Shown: piece by piece, positions 22,204 through 33,204 of the stretch
How positions within the stretch are numbered: position 1 is the first letter of the stretch
Layout: each line of letters starts with the position of its first letter
Assembly (NCBI GenBank): GCA_051453625.1
Contig: JBOZIK010000001.1
Span: forward strand, 165,492,160 to 165,556,159
From: Welwitschia mirabilis
Taxonomy: Eukaryota; Gnetophyta; Gnetopsida; Welwitschiales
Direction: 5' to 3'
Length of the DNA: 64,000 bases
Notes under the pieces: generated by a model
What the model was told of the DNA's origin: nothing
Database searches by the model: none
The model's input: only the letters and a program-made list of their open reading frames with translations
Translations under genes and position numbers: made by a program

Positions 22204-23325
22204 CTACAGACCTATGAAATAAGGGAACATGTTATGATGGTAGTGCTTAAGTAAGAATCTACCCAGGTCATCTGAGAGAACCTCAAAAGCTTGATTGATT
22301 TCCTTGAATTCTTTAACACCAGTTGGGTTCTTATCTAGATGAAGGCGTAGATATTTCTTCCTATAAGTTGATTTTATTACCTAGGAAAGAGCTTGATGAG
22401 AGAGACCCAGGATGATGAATGGGCATCTTTTCAACCCATGAAAAGTTATTAAAAGAACCTCTCTCTTAGCTATATTCATGTCAATATCCTGAGTTTGAGG
22501 TTGGGGTTCCAAAGAAGAGGAGTTAGAGGTAGAACTTTGGAGGGTACTAAGGTTTAAAGCTGGAGAGGGAGAGTGTTGGGATTCCTGAGCAGGGTTAGCT
22601 GGTAAGAAAGGGCCTGAAGCTAGGGAAGGATGAGGTGGAGACTAAGATTGAGTTGGGCTAGGAGGATGCTCCTTAGGAGAATTCTATTGGGCTGAAGATG
22701 AAGATGGACCTGCTAAGTGAGCTAGGGATGAAGACGCCCCTCCTTATTACTAGGGCTAAAAGGAGTTGTTGTTTCTACTAGGATAGGGTTTCAAGCTGAG
22801 GAGGATCTTCTGGAAGAAGTTCTCCTAGGGATGGTTTGGTAAGTGTAGTAAGGGAAAGGATGGAGAGGGACCTCTCTGACCTAAGCTTCTTCAGCTGCTC
22901 TCCAAAGAGCAAGAATTAGGCCTGAGTGCCTAGAGGAGTCCTTGTACTTGAGGACTTGAATGAAGAAGTAGGGGAGGTTCCCTAGAGTCCCAGGTCAAGA
23001 GCCTTAAGAAACAAAAAATGAATTCCAGAAAGCTTAAAGCAATTACCAGATTAAATGAAATATCTGTCCACCAGTTCTTCCTCGAGTCCTCATAGAAGCG
23101 GTAATGCCTTCTTAATGATTAACCACTAGGCAACTTCGGGATTCCACCTAGAAAGAAATGAAGAGCTTCTTGTTGGCCTCTACTTCTGAACAGGATCCTC
23201 TCGCCTTCTGCTGGGACCTCTAACAATATAGCAAAAGATTCTTCTAAAATTTCTATCAGGATTCTTTTAAAAGTTGTTGTTCCTCCTCTCCATCACCTAT
23301 AAAATGAGGCAATATTGGCCCTCAT
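22204..23325 (-). pseudogene. Third frame of LINE-E: Pro/Ser-rich protein with C-terminal J-domain (broken)
   Basis: One reading frame holds from an ATG at 23325 (MRANIASFYR) to TAG at 22204-22206, about 373 codons with roughly a dozen internal stops, mostly TAG/TAA/TGA where Gln or Arg is plausible. N part: FKRILIEILEESFAILLEVP, AEGERILFRSRGQQEALHFF, HYRFYEDSRKNWWTDISFN. Middle (about 22500-22980): Pro/Ser/Gln-rich, with PSPALNLSTLQSSTSNSSS. C part: J-domain, CPFIILGLSHQALS, then IKSTYRKKYLRLHLDKNPTG and VKEFKEINQAFEVLSDDLG (22261-22425). The Hsp70-activating HPD is HLD here (one C-to-T change). J-proteins recruit Hsp70. Why one lies in a LINE is unknown. The N part matches nothing I recognise. 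It could be a captured host cDNA or a real third ORF of this LINE family. Confidence 0.7.
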
Positions 23326-23639
23326 ATCTCCTCTTAGTTTATGCAAAAGGGTTCCCTACCCCACCACCTATATTTTCTCCTATAACTATGGGAATCCCTT
23401 GAAGAGGCCTGGGTCAGTAGGCTCATATGTTAGAGTGTCTCCCATGGAAATTTTAATTTGAAAATTATTGTTGATTATCTTTCTGGCTGTATAAATAAGG
23501 AAGGGAAGGGGGCGTTATTGAAAATTAAATTATTTTTGATCTGCCATAAAATTATGTAAATCCCCTTAACTAAATGCATGTCAGAGGCACTGCTACTTTG
23601 ATAGTACTTAGTTATTAATGCAATTAGCTCCTTACTCTA

Positions 23640-23725
23640 AGCATGTTGATGAAAGAAATACTGAACTATTTTTGTAGTAAACTGACATATGGGACATTTA
23701 ATATCAACTTGCAATCCCCCTTTTG
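23640..23725 (-). pseudogene. LINE-E zf-RVT zinc finger
   Basis: Minus strand reads GGLQVDIKCPICQFTTKIVQ and then YFFHQHA. This is the zf-RVT signature (CPxC, then His-Cys with the Cys lost) that follows reverse transcriptase in plant L1 elements. It lies about 0.8 kb beyond the RT core, as expected. Confidence 0.7.
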
Positions 23726-24099
23726 ATAATTGATCTCTTATCAATATTTGATGGTGCTCTTTTAGCGAATGAAAGAATTTAATTTTCTTTAGTATTTGGG
23801 CCCTTTAATACTTCTTGTATCCTTCCTATTTATCATATTTCTTGATCAGGATCTATTTGGATGTTTCATTCTGAGCAATGTTCAATTCAGAAAGTTGTTG
23901 ATTAGATTTGTAGAGATGCTTCCAAAGATAAGACACTCCATGCTCAATTATCCAGTTTTTGTACTTGTGATTCATTAAGTTACTCCAAGGATATCCTCCC
24001 TCTTGTAATCTCTTTAGAATACTTTCAGCTCTTGTTAGAATATAATCTTTCTGTTTCTGAATTCCCCATCCTTCTACTTCTTTAGGATGGGCTATGATT

Positions 24100-25340
24100 T
24101 CCCATTTATGTAGATGTATTCTATGGTGGTCTTTTCCCCCTGACTATATAACATGTTTTAAAATCTTGTCTATTTTCTAAATGATATTCTTTGGGGGGAT
24201 GATAATGGAAGGTATATACCAAAAGGAAAAAATTAGATAGGAATTTGTAATAATGATTTTAGCCTTTAAAGACAGAAAATTTTTGTACCAAGAGCTGCAC
24301 CTCCTTTGTATAGATTCTAGAATGTAATTCCAAGTATTTGTTTTGTGTTAATTCCATAAAAGAATGCCCAAGTAGATGTCCTAAAGGTCTCCTAAATTTT
24401 CATTTATGATGTGGGTAATTTCACCCCCTTTAATATATTATTTGCCCAGGGTATGTATTCTTGATTTATTCCAATTAATATGAAGCATTGTTACCTCTGC
24501 AAATGTATTCATGGAATTTTTTAAAGATTTTTCTTGCTAACTGGTCATCTTGGTCATGATAATAGTATCGTCTACATAGTGGTTATTGAGAAAAATTTGA
24601 CCTCCAATTATGATTCTTATAACTCCATTATTTCTTAAGAAAACCTGTAAAACATTCATTACAAACAAGAAAAGGTATGGGGATAGAGGGTCCCCTTGTC
24701 TCAAGCCTCTTCCTACTGAGAAGAAATTTGATATGTGACTATTGAATTCCACATTAAACTCAGTCAAAGCCTGCATGTCTAGCCATAGGTTAATAATATC
24801 TTGAGAGAAGTCGATTTTCCTAAGAATGCACCCTAAAGCTTGCCAACTAATTGAGTCATAAGCTTTTGCAATATCTAGTTTAGCAATAAGAAGTAAAAAT
24901 TTGTGCTTTTTAACAGAGTGAATATTTTCATGGGTTAAAAGGATTTGGTCTTGGATATACTTGAAATGGATGAAGCCGGCTTGGTTCTTTGAAATTACAT
25001 TAGGGAGCAAGGGGGCAATTTCGCCAACAATTATTTTTACAAAGATTCTATAAATAACATTGAAAACCCCTAAGGTTCTAAAGTCCTCTAGTCTACTGTC
25101 ATCCCTTTTTTCCGATATGAGGACTACTCTGGTTTTGTTCATCTCCCTAAGAATCTATCATTTATGGAAAATTTCCTGCATTACATCATAGAGGTCATCC
25201 CCTACAATAAAGAAATAAGCTTTGAAGAGTTCGACTAGCCACCCATCCAGACCAGGTGCTTAGTTTTTCTTTGTCAATCTGATTGCAGTTAGTATCTTCT
25301 CTCTACTTAAGGTTTTACTCAGCGATTAGTTATCCTTTTT
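24100..25340 (-). pseudogene. LINE-E reverse transcriptase
   Basis: Non-LTR reverse transcriptase. An uninterrupted stretch at 24537-25142 shows, in order, VVLISEKRDDSRLEDFRTLG, ISKNQAGFIHFKYIQDQILL, LIAKLDIAKAYDSISWQALG (motif A), GRGLRQGDPLSPYLFLFVMN (motif B) and HYVDDTIIM (motif C). Motif C is YVDD where plant LINEs almost always have FADD. The enzyme would copy element RNA at a nicked target. Frames before and after are broken. Confidence 0.9.
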
Positions 25341-25759
25341 CAAAACCTTCTTATTCTCTGGAATTTTGAAATTAAGCCAGGGTGATATCATCCTATTCCC
25401 ATGCTTTCTAAATATTGGTCTATAGTTCCTTTGCTATTTCTTCTTCATTTTCTATAACTCAACCTCCTATTATAAGCCTCTTGATTCTGTTATTAAATCT
25501 ATGCTAGTTAGCCTGCTAAAAGAAAAATCTAGTATGTCTGTCACCTTCTTTAAGCCACTTGATCTTTGATTATTCTCTCCAATAATTTTCTTCATTCTCA
25601 TGTATTTATTGGAGCTACATTAGGCACTGGTATTCTCTATTTCTAAGGATACCCTAATTAATTTCTTTCTCCTTTTTAGTTTGAATGCGTTTGAGATCCT
25701 CCTTGCTTTCAAATTTTAAGCAAACCTCTCCTTGTTTTTCTTTCTCCAGTCTCTTATAT

Positions 25760-26576
25760 GAGCCTTTAAGGTACTGAGGTCTCTATATAAGAAAGTGATA
25801 GATTATATACCATCGTACTATACCTAGATCTTTTCCAAGAGCATTTTAATTTCTGTTCAGTTGATCCAGTATATTTCATATGAAACGTGGCTTTCAGGGA
25901 TAAAAACATCCTCACTCTGAGCATAATGGGATGATGATCTGAGGCAATCCTATTTAGGCCATAGGCTTTAAGAGGAAGTTTAGCTAGATGTTTCTCAGCC
26001 ATCACTCTCTCAATCTTAAACATTATTAGCTCTGTACTTGCTCTTCTATTTGACCATGTACATTTGAACTAATGATGGATATATCTATAAGAGACTATCT
26101 TACCAAGAAATCTTTTAGGATAGAGGTCCCTCTAGAGTTCTAGTTGTTCCCCCCCCTGATTTTTCCTAAAGAGGGAGGCATTGATTAAAGTTACCCAAAA
26201 TTATCCATTTGGATTTATCCACTACATTCTTTTGAGCTTCTTCCAATATCGCGGCCTTATCTAAATTATGTTGCAGATTCTAAATATTTGTAATAGTCGA
26301 TTCTTCATTCTTAAGAAAAATTGTAATGTGATTCTAGCTACTGCAAATCAGATCTACTTCTTTTTTAGTAAAAACCAAAAGACCATCAGATTTACCTTGG
26401 GCTGCTATACTAAAAGAAGTCCACTGCCACTCCATCTTCATGTTTCCTATGTTTTGTTTTATCTTCATCTCTTGAAGGTAGACTAAATTAATATTATATT
26501 GAGTAATCAGATTTTATAGGGTCTTTTTCTTGTAGAAGGACCCTAATCTCCTATAGTTCCATGAGAGATAATTCAT
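25760..26576 (-). pseudogene. LINE-E apurinic endonuclease, start of ORF2
   Basis: ORF2 probably starts at ATG 26576 (MNYLSWNYRRLGSFYKKK), matching the family's MNxLSWNCRGLG start. NLITQYNINLVYLQEMKI follows, and later LNRIASDHHPIMLRV (about 25930-25975), the catalytic SDHxP block. The endonuclease nicks target DNA. Several stops lie between. Confidence 0.85.
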
Positions 26577-26619
26577 TGGAGTGTTTTTGCCCATTTCTGG
26601 GCACTTGTCCTTATTTTAA

Positions 26620-27664
26620 TGTGTCTTCAATAGTAGCTTGAGAATATTTACAATACTCTCTATTGTTTCTCATTTTCATAGGGTTCTGTTGCTAGGACTT
26701 CCCTTCATTTGGGTTTTCACTTCATTAGATTCATCATCTTGAAGGTTTAGTTGGATGTCATTCTCATTCATGAGAGGTTGAAATGGGTTTTCCTATTTTG
26801 GATTTTCCTTTCTCTTAATTTGCTTTGGAAAAATGGTGCTGCATTTTTTGGTTTATTCCTTCCACTGCTTGTGCCAGCATATGCTCTAATTATGCCCAGT
26901 CTTTCCACAAAAGGTGCAAGTTTCCTTTTGCTTTCCTTCAATGTCTATCAATCTCTTCTAGCATTCTTCACATAGGTGACCCAACCTTCCATAGTATGAG
27001 CATTTCTTCTTGTGAGGAGTACATCTTCCCGAGAGTATCCTGATTTCCCATAAGTTGAGTACGAGATTAGAAGATTCTCATACATGACTTTTAAATCATA
27101 GTTTCCCCATTTGGATCTAAACTTTATGGATTGAATTTCCTTAGTGTCTTTGAGACTCATTCACACACAGAATATGGCTAAAACTAATCTAGCTTATTTA
27201 ATAATGATTTGATCCAACTTGATTAGATCTCTAAACTAACTGATCATTCTTCTTAGCAAATCTTCATCCCAAAACTCTAGGGAAACTTGTGGATGTGAAT
27301 CTAGATTAGAAGTTTCTTAAATAGTTATGAGTCCGATTGCACCCCCAACATTTATTTGGCTAAGGCTAAGCCTCTAACTCCAAGAAAACCATAATACTCT
27401 TGCTATGATTTCATCCTGATCTTGTTCATTATCTAGTTAGAATAACACTAGCCCTTCTGGCATTATCATAAGATTGACTTTGCTGATCCCTATCCATTTC
27501 ATTATGAGCTAATCATAGGTCTGATCCAACCAAGGTCAAGAACCAGATGAGAAAAACTTGCTAATGAGGCTAAACTTAAGTTTTTTCTCAATTTCATTGC
27601 ATGCATCTTCGTCTATCTCTAATACAAGGGATTTTTCCTCCTTGAAGAATTAAGTCTTCTCCAT
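26620..27664 (-). pseudogene. LINE-E ORF1, DUF4283-like with degenerate zinc knuckle
   Basis: Starts MEKT at ATG 27664 and contains KEEKSLVLEIDEDACNEIEK, VNLMIMPEGLVLFxLDNEQDQDEII (DUF4283 pattern), RSKWGNYDLKVMYENLLISY and YGKSGYSREDVLLTRRNAHT, where knuckle cysteines have been replaced. ORF1 proteins bind element RNA. The frame has several stops. Confidence 0.75.
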
Positions 27665-27894
27665 ATTGGGAATAAACCTCACCAAAAAATCCTAAAAAAC
27701 TGATCAAAACCACAAAAAGAAAGGAATCCTGAAACTTACTTGATGACTGCCTGTCCTGTGGCTAAAAACGCCTCCTACTCTATGATCAAGGACCGAAACT
27801 ACCCTTACCGAACTGTGATCTTCAAAACTTGCACCCTCCTTCTCCAGATCCACAATCTTTAGATCTTTGCTTCTCCAGGGTTATAGGTTAATAC

Positions 27895-28160
27895 TAAATT
27901 TTTCCAATGTTATTACTATAGATAACAACTATTTCTCTGTTATTATGTAATTTTATTGAGCTACTTTGAAGTTCTTACTAATATAGGAAATAGAATATGA
28001 TTTATTGTCTTCATCTTTTTACCCCAAAATTTCTCTTATAGCATAACTAGATGCATTAATCATAATGTGGAATGGTTTTATCTAATTTGATCCTATAGGT
28101 ACTAATAAAAGTTTATCCTTTAAAGTTTGGTGAGTATTTTGAAATTTGTTAGTCCAGTTA
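27895..28160 (-). pseudogene. Gypsy-D RNase H (cut by LINE-E)
   Basis: Minus strand: PFHIMINASSYAIREILG, KDEDNKSYSISYISKNFKVA, then LLSIVITLEKF, the standard gypsy RNase H run, ending abruptly at the LINE-E junction. The rest is not found on the left side of the LINE. Confidence 0.75.
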
Positions 28161-28399
28161 TATTCCACATCCTTTTATAAAAGGTTACTCAAAGGTTTAG
28201 AAATTTTACTAAATTTAGATATAAATATTCTATAATATCTAAGATGTCCTAAAAAAGATCTTAATTATTTTATTTTAATTGGGCATGAAATATTTTTTAT
28301 AACTTTAATCTTTTATTCCCTAGTACTATACCTTCTATTATCAAAATATGACTTTTTGACTAGCTTAGTTTAAGATGTTTTTCTTTACATATATCTAAA

Positions 28400-29020
28400 A
28401 ATCTTTTTAGCCTATCTAGTGACTCCTCAAAATTCTTTTCAAAAGTTGAGAAGTCATTCACAAATACTTCATTAAATATTTTATCATATCTTGAAAAATG
28501 CTATTTACTAATCTTTGAAAATTAGTAGGGGAATTACATAATCCACATGGTAATACTTTATAAGCATAAGTATGCTTATGACAAGTGAAAGTTGTCTTCG
28601 TTTAATACTCTAAACCTATTGGGACCTAATTATATCCACTATATTCATCTAAAAAAATGTAGTACTAATGCCTAAATTCTCTTTTGAAAACTTAGTCTAT
28701 AAATGGAAGAGAAAAATGATCTTTACAAGTTGTAGTATTTAACATTTGAAAGTCTATACATATCCTTCATTTATTTTCTTTCTTTGGCACCACTATAATA
28801 GGACTAACCCATTTTGAATCCGATATAGCATAAATGAATCTGATATCTAAGATTTAAAAATTTGTTATTTAATTATTTCTTGTATGTGTGGGTTGCATCT
28901 TCTTTCTAATTTTCTATTTGGTTAGATAGAGGTATCTAAATAAATTCTATGTTAAAACATTTTGGATCTATTCCCTTAATATTAGTATGATCCCAAGAAA
29001 AATATCCTTTTTTCTATTAA
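28400..29020 (-). pseudogene. Gypsy-D reverse transcriptase (broken)
   Basis: Minus strand blocks: RICIDFQMLNTTTCKDHFSL PFID (28700-28780), IFLDEYSGYN, KTTFTCHKHTYAYKVLPCGL, CNSPTNFQRLVNSIFQDMIK (28490-28550). These are the Tat/Athila-type RT motifs. The catalytic YxDD segment is degraded. Confidence 0.8.
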
Positions 29021-29029
29021 CATTCTTTT

Positions 29030-30593
29030 AAGTTTTCTTTTCTAAGAATGAGTTAAATAATTATTTATAATCAGAGGTCTATTTGAAGCTACTTTGATAT
29101 ACTCTAATCCTTTCTTAAGTGGTGGTTTTTCTATTTCTTAAGATGTTAAGTCAAATCTTCCTATTCCCACTTTTCTTCATTTTTCTTAACTAAGATTAGA
29201 ATAATCTCTTAGATCAAAATTACATTAAGTTTAGCTTTTGTATTTTGTGTAGTCTCTTTTACAACCATTGCATTAGATAAATTGATCTGTTTTTATAGAT
29301 CTCTTAGACTAATTTCCATTACCCCTCTCTTAGAATAAATAGTAGCATCTATAGTATCCATCCAAAATTTTCTCAAAATTACTATGTGGGTATCTCCCTA
29401 AATCTTCATTACTAAAGAAGCTATCAAGTAGAAAGCCTTGGCATTTGATGGGTATATCCTTTAGAACTTCTTCTAGTATTGTTGCTGAGCCATCTACTAG
29501 GCACATTTTATCTTAATAAAGTATCAATTTTGAATTTTCCAATTACTCAAGTTTTATAGTCTATAACATTCCTATCAATTTTTACATCTATCATACGTGT
29601 TCTAAGATTATTATACTTTTTATGTTGTTTATTTTAAAGAACGCCTAAGAAACTTGATATTTCCTAATCATTTAATTTATTTTTTTTCTTGTTTTTATTT
29701 TTATTCCTTTGTTTTAAATACATACTCTTCATTTGCTTCTAGAACATAGGTACTCTCTTTAGTAATTTCAAAAGAGGTAATGGTATTATTGTGGCTTCAA
29801 AAATGTTTATTAAATATTCTATATCTTTTTCAATTTTTGGATGTTATATTTATTTGCTTCTTATTAGAAAGGGTGGAGGATTTGTTGATGTATTATCTAC
29901 TACTCTCTTCCTTATGTTTTTTCCTTTATTATCTGGAGAACTACTCAAATTTATGTTCTTTCCTCGTAGCTCATATGCCATCCTTTGTTTTTCAGATCTA
30001 GTAATTACTACTTTACTTATCCATTTCTTTGAATTTAGCTGAGGTTGGATAGGAATTTTCCCTTTTTTCTTCTCTATTTTTGATTTTTCTCTCATGTTTT
30101 TTGAATCTTTGTTTCTTCAATTCCTATAATAACTATATTTTTTTTATCTTTTTAAATTTATGTACTTTTACAAAGGTCTTTCTAACTTACCTTTTCATTT
30201 TCTACTTTAGTAAGGATAAGTTTTTTTTTTTTTGGGTTTGAGGTTGATTTTTTGAATTTAAATCTAATTTATTAATATCTAATCATGGATAAATTCTTGC
30301 ATTTAAGAACATTTTATTCCTTCATAATTGTCTTCACAATGTTCACATGTAGGTCCTTCTTAAAGTGTTGTATAGTTAATTGATCAAATTTTTCTACCAT
30401 ATTATTAGTCATGTTTTTAAATACTTCTTCCATAAGGCTAATATGTTTTGAGCTATACACACTACCATTTACTTATAGAAATACTTCATTTATCCATTTC
30501 TTCTTTTCATTTTCTTATCCCCATCTTTGACTCATGTTATAAATCTGAGCAATAGCCTCTTTCACTTTTTGAATGTTCTTTGTTTTTATGCTT
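29030..30593 (-). pseudogene. Gypsy-D gag-protease region (badly decayed)
   Basis: Upstream of RT on the minus strand lie short frames only. One (29440-29550) reads GSATILEEVLKDIPIKCQGF and LLDSFFSNEDLGRYP. A basic stretch (29850-30095, KSKIEKKKGKIPIQPQLNSK) may be nucleocapsid-like. Assignment rests mainly on position before RT. Confidence 0.45.
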
Positions 30594-31230
30594 TGTTGTG
30601 ATGCCAATTTGTAGAACTTTGATGGTGTATTTATAGTACTTTTTTAGGATATTTATATAGGTTTAGATGCAATTTTGGTAATTATAAAGAATCAATGAAA
30701 TAATCATGGAAACACATAATTCTTGGCACATTTGGAGGCATTTCAGGCATGTTTTGGTACTCAGTGTGTTAGAGAAAGATTAATGATGAAGAAGGCTAAT
30801 TTGCTTTAGCTAAAGAGCTCTAGAAGCATGTCATCTCCACGGTCGTTCCCATAATAGATAGGACGATAGCACTATATTAGCCTNNNNNNNNNNNNNNNNN
30901 NNNNNNNNNNNNNNNNNNNNNNNNNNNNNNNNNNNNNNNNNNNNNNNNNNNNNNNNNNNNNNNNNNNNNNNNNNNNNNNNNNNATGATGTTGAATCTCTA
31001 AGATTTTTATTGTCATTCCTATATGAAGTTTGAAAAGGAAAGGGAGAATAGTAAGATGGTTGAAAAGAGGAATGGACCAAATCCCTACTCTCAACTTCAT
31101 TTTGTATTGTTATCCCTCTTTCTGTAAGAAGTTCTCAAAGTGTTTTCTTACTATTATCCTCAGAGATTTTCAAGTTTCTCTTTCTTTTAGCAAGAATTTT
31201 CCCAAGGGTCCTTATACCACTATTCATAGT
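30594..31230 (+). repeat. Inverted LTR fragment related to Gypsy-D
   Basis: TGTTGTGATGCCAATTTGTAG at 30594 is close to the reverse complement of the Gypsy-D left LTR end (TGTTGTGCTACCAATTTATGG). TAGGTTTAGATGCAATTTTG and, further on, TTCCCATAATAGATAGGACG also match the reversed LTR in order. It contains a 100-base gap (30884-30983). The right end is unclear. Confidence 0.65.
30884..30983. other. Assembly gap (100 N)
   Basis: Run of N within the inverted LTR fragment. No identical flanks. Confidence 0.98.
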
Positions 31231-31499
31231 TAAGAGGAATAGAAAAAAGTGAATTTAATTCAAGATGGATATAAGTGCATAATGACACTTAAGTTTTTCT
31301 TTCTTTAATATTTTAACAAAAAAAAAACTTAAAAGAAATATTATATGCACTTAGAGATTGCGTTCTTGATTCTATTTTGAAACCGACCAATCCTTCTCTG
31401 ATCTTTTCTTTTATCAATAGCCATTTTTTCTCTGCTATCCTCTTCTCATATCAACCATGCCATGGTATCCTACAAATAGAAAACAATAGAAAACAAAAT

Positions 31500-31985
31500 C
31501 AAAAATCAAAAACTGTCATCCTATTTGTCATGGTGATAACAAAGGGGATGACACACATAGAAAATAGAAAGCAAAAATTTAATAAAGTGGAAAACCAGAA
31601 ACTAGAAAAAACACATGTTGTCCTAACTGGTTATGTGGATAACACAGGAGACAACAAAATTATGATTATGCTGCAATGTAAAATTCAAAAATAGAAGACA
31701 AAAGAACAAAAAAAATAAGTAGTCGTCCACTTGATCATGGGGATGATGGAAGAGACAATAACTATTATTATAGACTACGAAGAACTAAGAATCAAAAAAC
31801 TAAAAAACCAAAAAAATGAAACTGAAAACTGAAAAAGGGGAAAAAATCCAAAAAATAAAAACCTAGAACCAAAAAACCAAAAAACTAAAAAAATGAAAAC
31901 CAAGAATTGAAAAAACAAAAAGTCAAAAAAATGAAAACTAAGAACTGAAAAACCAAAAAAATGAAAACCAAGAACCAAAATAGAA
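31500..31985. repeat. Tandem repeats in Gypsy-D leader: about 105-bp units, then A-rich array
   Basis: Three degenerate units begin near 31514, 31617 and 31723, each with GTCNTCC..CATGG.GATAACA..GGGGATGACA followed by an A-rich tail. 31790-31985 is an array of short units like AACCAAAAAAATGAAAACC. The GGGGATGACA-type core also appears in the Gypsy-D LTRs (17515-17545, 32935-32970). Confidence 0.65.
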
Positions 31986-32089
31986 AACCTATTGCTCCTA
32001 ATTAAAATACAACATTACTACAGATAAATAACTAAATGGAAATCTAATGTACTCACCTAAATTACAACAATTCTCATGCTCTCAGTAGC

Positions 32090-32112
32090 CTTCCCTAACA
32101 ATGGAACCAATT
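32090..32112 (-). promoter_or_regulatory. Gypsy-D primer binding site
   Basis: Immediately inside the right LTR the minus strand reads TTGGTTCCATTGTTAGGGA. This resembles the TGGCGCCATTGTCGGGGA type used by Tat/Athila elements, with several changes. Confidence 0.5.
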
Positions 32113-33199
32113 TGTTTTGGTACGTATTTATACAAATGTTTATACTCAAAAAGATCTTATTATTTATAAATAAAATAGATATATTACACAATACAATACA
32201 CTAGTATGATTGGGAGTGAAGCCGGATATCGTATTCTTGTTGAAGACTATGAGATGAAACTAAGAATTGCTTTTCACAAAGGAAATGGCAACTAGAATTA
32301 AATAATAATGTATAAAATAAATGATGCAATGCAAATGCAAAATTCAACTAACTAAATGCAATGCAAAATGAAACTAAACTACTTTTTTTAAGTCTTAACA
32401 AAGGTTTCCCTTAATGATCTATATCACTAATGAAATTGTAACCAAATCAAGGGCAACATAAACCATAAGGAACATCTAATAAACTGACATGCATAAATAA
32501 AAAATAGAGTTTTATATTAAAAGGAACCAAACATCTAGATTACAAAATAGTCAGGCCTTAATAGAGGATGCACAGCCCTCCACTAAGGAAATGTCTTTCT
32601 ATAACACTTAAGATGGATCTCCTACCCTTTAATCTTCTATCACAAGAATTTCTGGTGTAATGAAGATGGAGAGGAGATTCAAAGGGGAACTTATTTATAA
32701 GGTTATAAATTAGAAAATGACAAACAAAAGACATTGTAATACGTGCTCTTTTACATAAAAGAAATATATGAAATGGTCAAAGGTCAGCTGTCAGAATCGG
32801 TTACAATATCAGTGTCATCCTAACTATCATCTAGACAATGATGGGGACAACAACTCATTACAAAATATAACTTAGCATGATGACTCAGTAGTGTTTCAGA
32901 AGTCCACATTAGCATCAAATTTTATCATTGTCCTACCTATCATGGGGAATACATAGGGAATGATGATCTTCTTTAATCATTTTATTAAGAAGAAGCTAGT
33001 ATTTTTATCAGTAATCTTTGTCTAAGGCTCTGTGTATCAGAATGTGTTTTTAATGGATCAAATCTTAGTAAGAATTGCACATTTTCGAGATCTTCTATTG
33101 ATTCTTAAAAATCCTCAAAATTGCATCTAAACCTATGAAAACATCCTATAAAATAGCTCATAAAATCCCATAAAATAACCACAAATTGGCAATGCACCA
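32113..33199 (-). repeat. Gypsy-D 5' LTR
   Basis: Right LTR, from TGTTTTGGTACG to AATGCACCA. Colinear with 16701-17772. Followed by AGGAT, the right target duplication. Confidence 0.85.
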
Positions 33200-33204
33200 A
33201 GGAT

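Larger units (their letters stand above)
21894..27905 (-). mobile_element. LINE-E: L1-type non-LTR retrotransposon with extra J-domain frame
   Basis: Reading leftward on the minus strand: an ORF1 with DUF4283-like part and degenerate zinc knuckle, ORF2 with apurinic endonuclease, reverse transcriptase and zf-RVT, then a further frame ending in a J-domain, then a short A-run (T-run at 21894-21900). AATGCTATTAC at 21883-21893 and AATGTTATTAC at 27906-27916 are a candidate target duplication (10 of 11). One conflict: Gypsy-D RNase H seems to read on to about 27,890 (VITLEKF), so the 5' end is uncertain by about 15 bases. GC content is visibly higher than the surroundings at 22.5-23.4 kb. Confidence 0.75.
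16701..33199 (-). mobile_element. Gypsy-D: Tat/Athila-like Ty3/gypsy element
   Basis: LTRs of about 1.08 kb at 16701-17772 and 32113-33199 share long blocks (AATAGATATATT, GAAGACTATGAGAT, CTAACATGCA/CTGACATGCA, AGAATTGCAYATTTTCGAGAT). RT and RNase H read on the minus strand at 27.9-29.0 kb, so the right LTR is the 5' LTR. Next to it the reverse strand shows TTGGTTCCATTGTTAGGGA, similar to the tRNA-Asp-type site of Tat/Athila elements. Without LINE-E the length is about 10.5 kb. Integrase was not located. It may be in the two large gaps at 18.5-20.3 kb or be deleted. Confidence 0.85.

Noticed and set aside
26825-27043. Plus-strand frames at 26.7-27.0 kb
   Set aside because: Antisense of LINE-E ORF1, which has DUF4283-like and zinc-knuckle text on the minus strand.
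31500-31760. CRISPR-like array
   Set aside because: Units are degenerate, have no constant repeat with unique spacers, and lie inside a plant retrotransposon leader.
31775-31978. 67-codon Phe-rich frame at 31.8-32.0 kb
   Set aside because: It is the complement of the A-rich tandem array, hence low complexity.
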